Assembly (NCBI GenBank): GCA_900538575.1
Contig: UPZA01000008.1
Coordinates: 1-64,000, forward strand
Source: an uncultured Ruminococcus sp.
GTDB lineage: Bacteria; Bacillota; Clostridia; Oscillospirales; Ruminococcaceae
Reading direction: 5' to 3'
DNA: 64,000 bases
Part shown: piece after piece, positions 62,119 to 64,000 of the stretch
How positions within the stretch are numbered: position 1 is the first letter of the stretch
Layout of the letters: each line of letters begins with the position of its first letter
Notes under the pieces: generated by a model
Database searches by the model: none
What the model was told of the DNA's origin: nothing
What the model saw: only the letters and a program-made list of their open reading frames with translations
Position numbers and translations under genes: made by a program

Positions 62119-62346
62119 ATAAATCTCCAATCTGCCGCAGTTCCGGCATTATTATGTAAGTTTTTTTAAGACACGCCGATATAGATATTAAATATAACAG
62201 CTTTCCTCTGCAAAAAAGGCTATAATTCTTATTTAAGCTAATATTAAAAGATGATTAAATAAATCGTCCTTGTAAATTTATACTTTTTTATTATACTACA
62301 AAATTTCAGAAACTGCAAATTTTTTAAGAAAATTTTGTGAAAGTAT

Positions 62347-62374
62347 TTGAAAATCATAAAAAATGTGATATAAT
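62347..62374 (+). promoter_or_regulatory. Sigma-A promoter of zinc-ribbon membrane protein gene
   Basis: TTGAAA (62347-62352) and TATAAT (62369-62374) have a 16-bp spacer with a TGA extended -10, 40 bp before the ATG. Confidence 0.65.
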
Positions 62375-62414
62375 AATATACTATAAAGTCGAATCAAATT
62401 GGCAGGAGGGTGAA

Positions 62415-63374
62415 ATGTCAAATTATCTGGGCTCAAAATGTATTATGTGCGGACAGGAATTCAAAGAAAACGACGATATTGTCGTTTGTCCTGACTGCGG
62501 TACGCCGTACCATAGAGAATGCTTTATAAAAAACGGCAAATGCGTAAATGAAAAGCTCCATGAATCCGGTGAAAGCTGGAGAGAAGAAACAGAGTCTGAA
62601 AGGAGTAAAACCGGATATAAAAAATGCCCTTATTGTGAAACGGTAAATAAGCCGCATTCTATAATATGTGAGCATTGCGGCGCCCCTTTAGTTGAAAGCC
62701 TTAATAAGCAGATGGGATCTTCCGGAGGGGAAAACGCTTCCGGAGGACCGTTCGGGCAGCAGTCCGGCGCTAACGGACCTTACGGCGGCGGCTTTGCATT
62801 CGATCCTAATGATAAATGCTGCGGCATGGATCCGGAGGAAGAATTTGAATCAGTCAAGCTTAAGGACGTAGCTGATTTTGTCGGTAAAAATCAAATGTAT
62901 TATCTGCCGTTTTTTAAGAGAATAAAGGACACGGGACAAAAAATATCTATAAATATAGTTTCTTTTTTCTTTCCGCAGTTTTATTTTGCAAATAGAAAGG
63001 TATGGCTGTGGGCAATAATTTCGATATTGCTGACAACATTATTCAGTGTGCCTTATTTTATTTATTTGATGGTCAATGCAGGTATGACAGGCGGTTTTCT
63101 TGAAGGTATTAATATAGAATCAACTAGCTTTGCAGTTGTTTATAATACCGCTAATCTGCTGAATTTCGGATTTCAGGCGCTTATGCTGATGTTTTCTAAT
63201 TGGATTTATTACAGGCATGTAATAAAGAAGCTAAAACAAAAAAAGCTTGCCGGAGAGTCTCGGGTTAATGAGAATTTTCTGGAATCCGGCGGCACAAGCA
63301 TGGCGTCCGTATTTATATCATTGGCAGTGCAGACCTTTATAGTTGGTGCAATTATATTATTATTTACACAATAA
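62415..63374 (+). CDS. Zinc-finger membrane protein of unknown function
   Basis: This 319-residue protein starts with a RING-like finger (CIMCGQEF, CPDCGTPYHRECF), then a zinc ribbon (KCPYCETVNKPHSIICEHCGAP, about 85-107), a Gly/Ser-rich linker (about 115-150), a conserved soluble stretch (about 165-200) and three membrane helices (about 215-315). ATG 62415 follows GGAGGG. The N-terminus resembles prokaryotic RING-family fingers; a role in protein sorting or stress is a guess. Confidence 0.8.
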   Translation: MSNYLGSKCIMCGQEFKENDDIVVCPDCGTPYHRECFIKNGKCVNEKLHESGESWREETESERSKTGYKKCPYCETVNKPHSIICEHCGAPLVESLNKQMGSSGGENASGGPFGQQSGANGPYGGGFAFDPNDKCCGMDPEEEFESVKLKDVADFVGKNQMYYLPFFKRIKDTGQKISINIVSFFFPQFYFANRKVWLWAIISILLTTLFSVPYFIYLMVNAGMTGGFLEGINIESTSFAVVYNTANLLNFGFQALMLMFSNWIYYRHVIKKLKQKKLAGESRVNENFLESGGTSMASVFISLAVQTFIVGAIILLFTQ

Positions 63375-63386
63375 TCGGAGGAAAAT

Positions 63387-64000
63387 ATGAAAATAAAAAA
63401 GGCAATAATACCGGCGGCCGGTCTTGGGACAAGAGTGCTTCCGGCAACAAAGGCAATACCAAAAGAAATGTTTCCTATTGTTGATAAACCGGCAATACAG
63501 TATATTGTTGAAGAAGCGGCAAAAAGCGGTATTGAGGATATAATGATAATCACAAGCAGGGGAAAATCCGAAATGGAGGATCATTTTGACAGAAATCCTG
63601 AGCTTGAAAGTAAGCTGAAGGCCGGAGGAGACGCTAAAAGGGACATGCTTGAACAGGTTGTGGGAGCGGCTCAGCTTGCCAATATAACGTATATAAGGCA
63701 GCAGGAGCAGAAAGGACTGGGACATGCCGTTTTGCAGGCTAAGAAGTTTGTAAACGGCGAGCCCTTTGCAGTATTATATGGAGACGATGTAATCATCGGA
63801 GACGATCCCTGCATAGGTCAGCTCATCAGGGCCTATGAAGAAACGGGAATGTGCGGAGCAGTTGGAATAAAGGAGGTTTCTAAGCAGGACGTATGCAAAT
63901 ACAGTTCAATGAAGCTTGAGCCTATAAAGGACAATTATTATAAAATAACAGATATGATTGAAAAGCCTAAACCGGGAGAGGAGTTTTCATTGTTTTCGAT
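63387..64000 (+). CDS. galU: UTP-glucose-1-phosphate uridylyltransferase, partial
   Basis: The gene runs off the window after about 204 codons. It begins MKIKKAIIPAAGLGTRVLPATKAIPKEMFPIVDKPAIQYIVEEA, the nucleotide-binding signature of GalU, and continues VLYGDDVIIGDDPCIGQLI and SMKLEPIKDNYYKITDMIEKP. It makes UDP-glucose for glycans and glycolipids. CGGAGG lies 7 nt before the ATG at 63387. It lies 12 bp after the zinc-finger gene. Confidence 0.95.
   Translation, partial: MKIKKAIIPAAGLGTRVLPATKAIPKEMFPIVDKPAIQYIVEEAAKSGIEDIMIITSRGKSEMEDHFDRNPELESKLKAGGDAKRDMLEQVVGAAQLANITYIRQQEQKGLGHAVLQAKKFVNGEPFAVLYGDDVIIGDDPCIGQLIRAYEETGMCGAVGIKEVSKQDVCKYSSMKLEPIKDNYYKITDMIEKPKPGEEFSLFS

Noticed and set aside
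1..64000. CRISPR array or tRNA genes
   Set aside because: No regularly spaced repeats and no cloverleaf-type sequence other than the tRNA-like part of tmRNA were seen.

Overview
The window reads as a chromosome segment of a low-GC, spore-forming, flagellated Gram-positive anaerobe. It is most likely a Clostridia member of the Ruminococcus/Oscillospiraceae type. The basis is its dockerin-tagged secreted proteases, a clostridial flagellar operon with FliY and FlbD, SpoIIID, the Firmicutes gene content, and many sigma-A promoters with 17-bp spacing. No species can be named from sequence reading alone.

Layout. (1) 1-6.8 kb is a mobile-element graveyard: a TnpW-like gene and four large serine recombinase genes in a row. 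Two are intact (522-2117, 3510-5090). Two have lost their catalytic N-termini at the equivalent codon (2140-3528, 5253-6764). The block abuts the tmRNA gene. (2) 6.9-7.9 kb is ssrA and smpB on the minus strand. (3) 8.0-12.85 kb is a secreted protease island: a dockerin-only protein, a V8/trypsin-like serine protease, a dockerin protein of unknown fold, a papain-like cysteine protease with a dockerin, and a second dockerin protein of unknown fold translationally coupled to it. Two transcription units share a 36-bp upstream element at a fixed distance from their promoters. (4) 12.9-25 kb is housekeeping: citrate synthase, a MazF-type toxin, DAHP synthase and prephenate dehydrogenase, Rel, RecJ and a large SF1 helicase.

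(5) 25.0-51.6 kb is the flagellar locus. One sigma-A promoter precedes flgB and roughly 20 kb of tightly packed genes through flhA. These build the rod, MS ring, switch, export apparatus, hook and stator. A second sigma-A promoter drives fliA (sigma-28), two rod/hook-family genes, a FliK-like protein, an FlhB C-terminal homologue, a PilZ c-di-GMP receptor and a FapA/DUF342 protein. Flagellin with a structured leader follows at 51.8 kb, then a glycosyltransferase that probably modifies flagellin. No che genes, fliL, flhF or flhG lie in the window, and FliM/FliY look degenerate in their CheY-related motifs. (6) 55.6-64 kb holds spoIIID, a hemolysin III-like membrane protein, a membrane-anchored XRE regulator, a metal-responsive ArsR/HMA/P1B-ATPase operon, prfB, a zinc-ribbon membrane protein and the start of galU.

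A recurring oddity is a set of single-base frameshifts. Four (serine protease twice, cysteine protease signal peptide, fliP) are repaired by adding one T to a T-run. A fifth, in the dockerin-only gene, is not T-linked. They may be sequencing indels, true decay or slippage-based switching; the sequence alone cannot decide.
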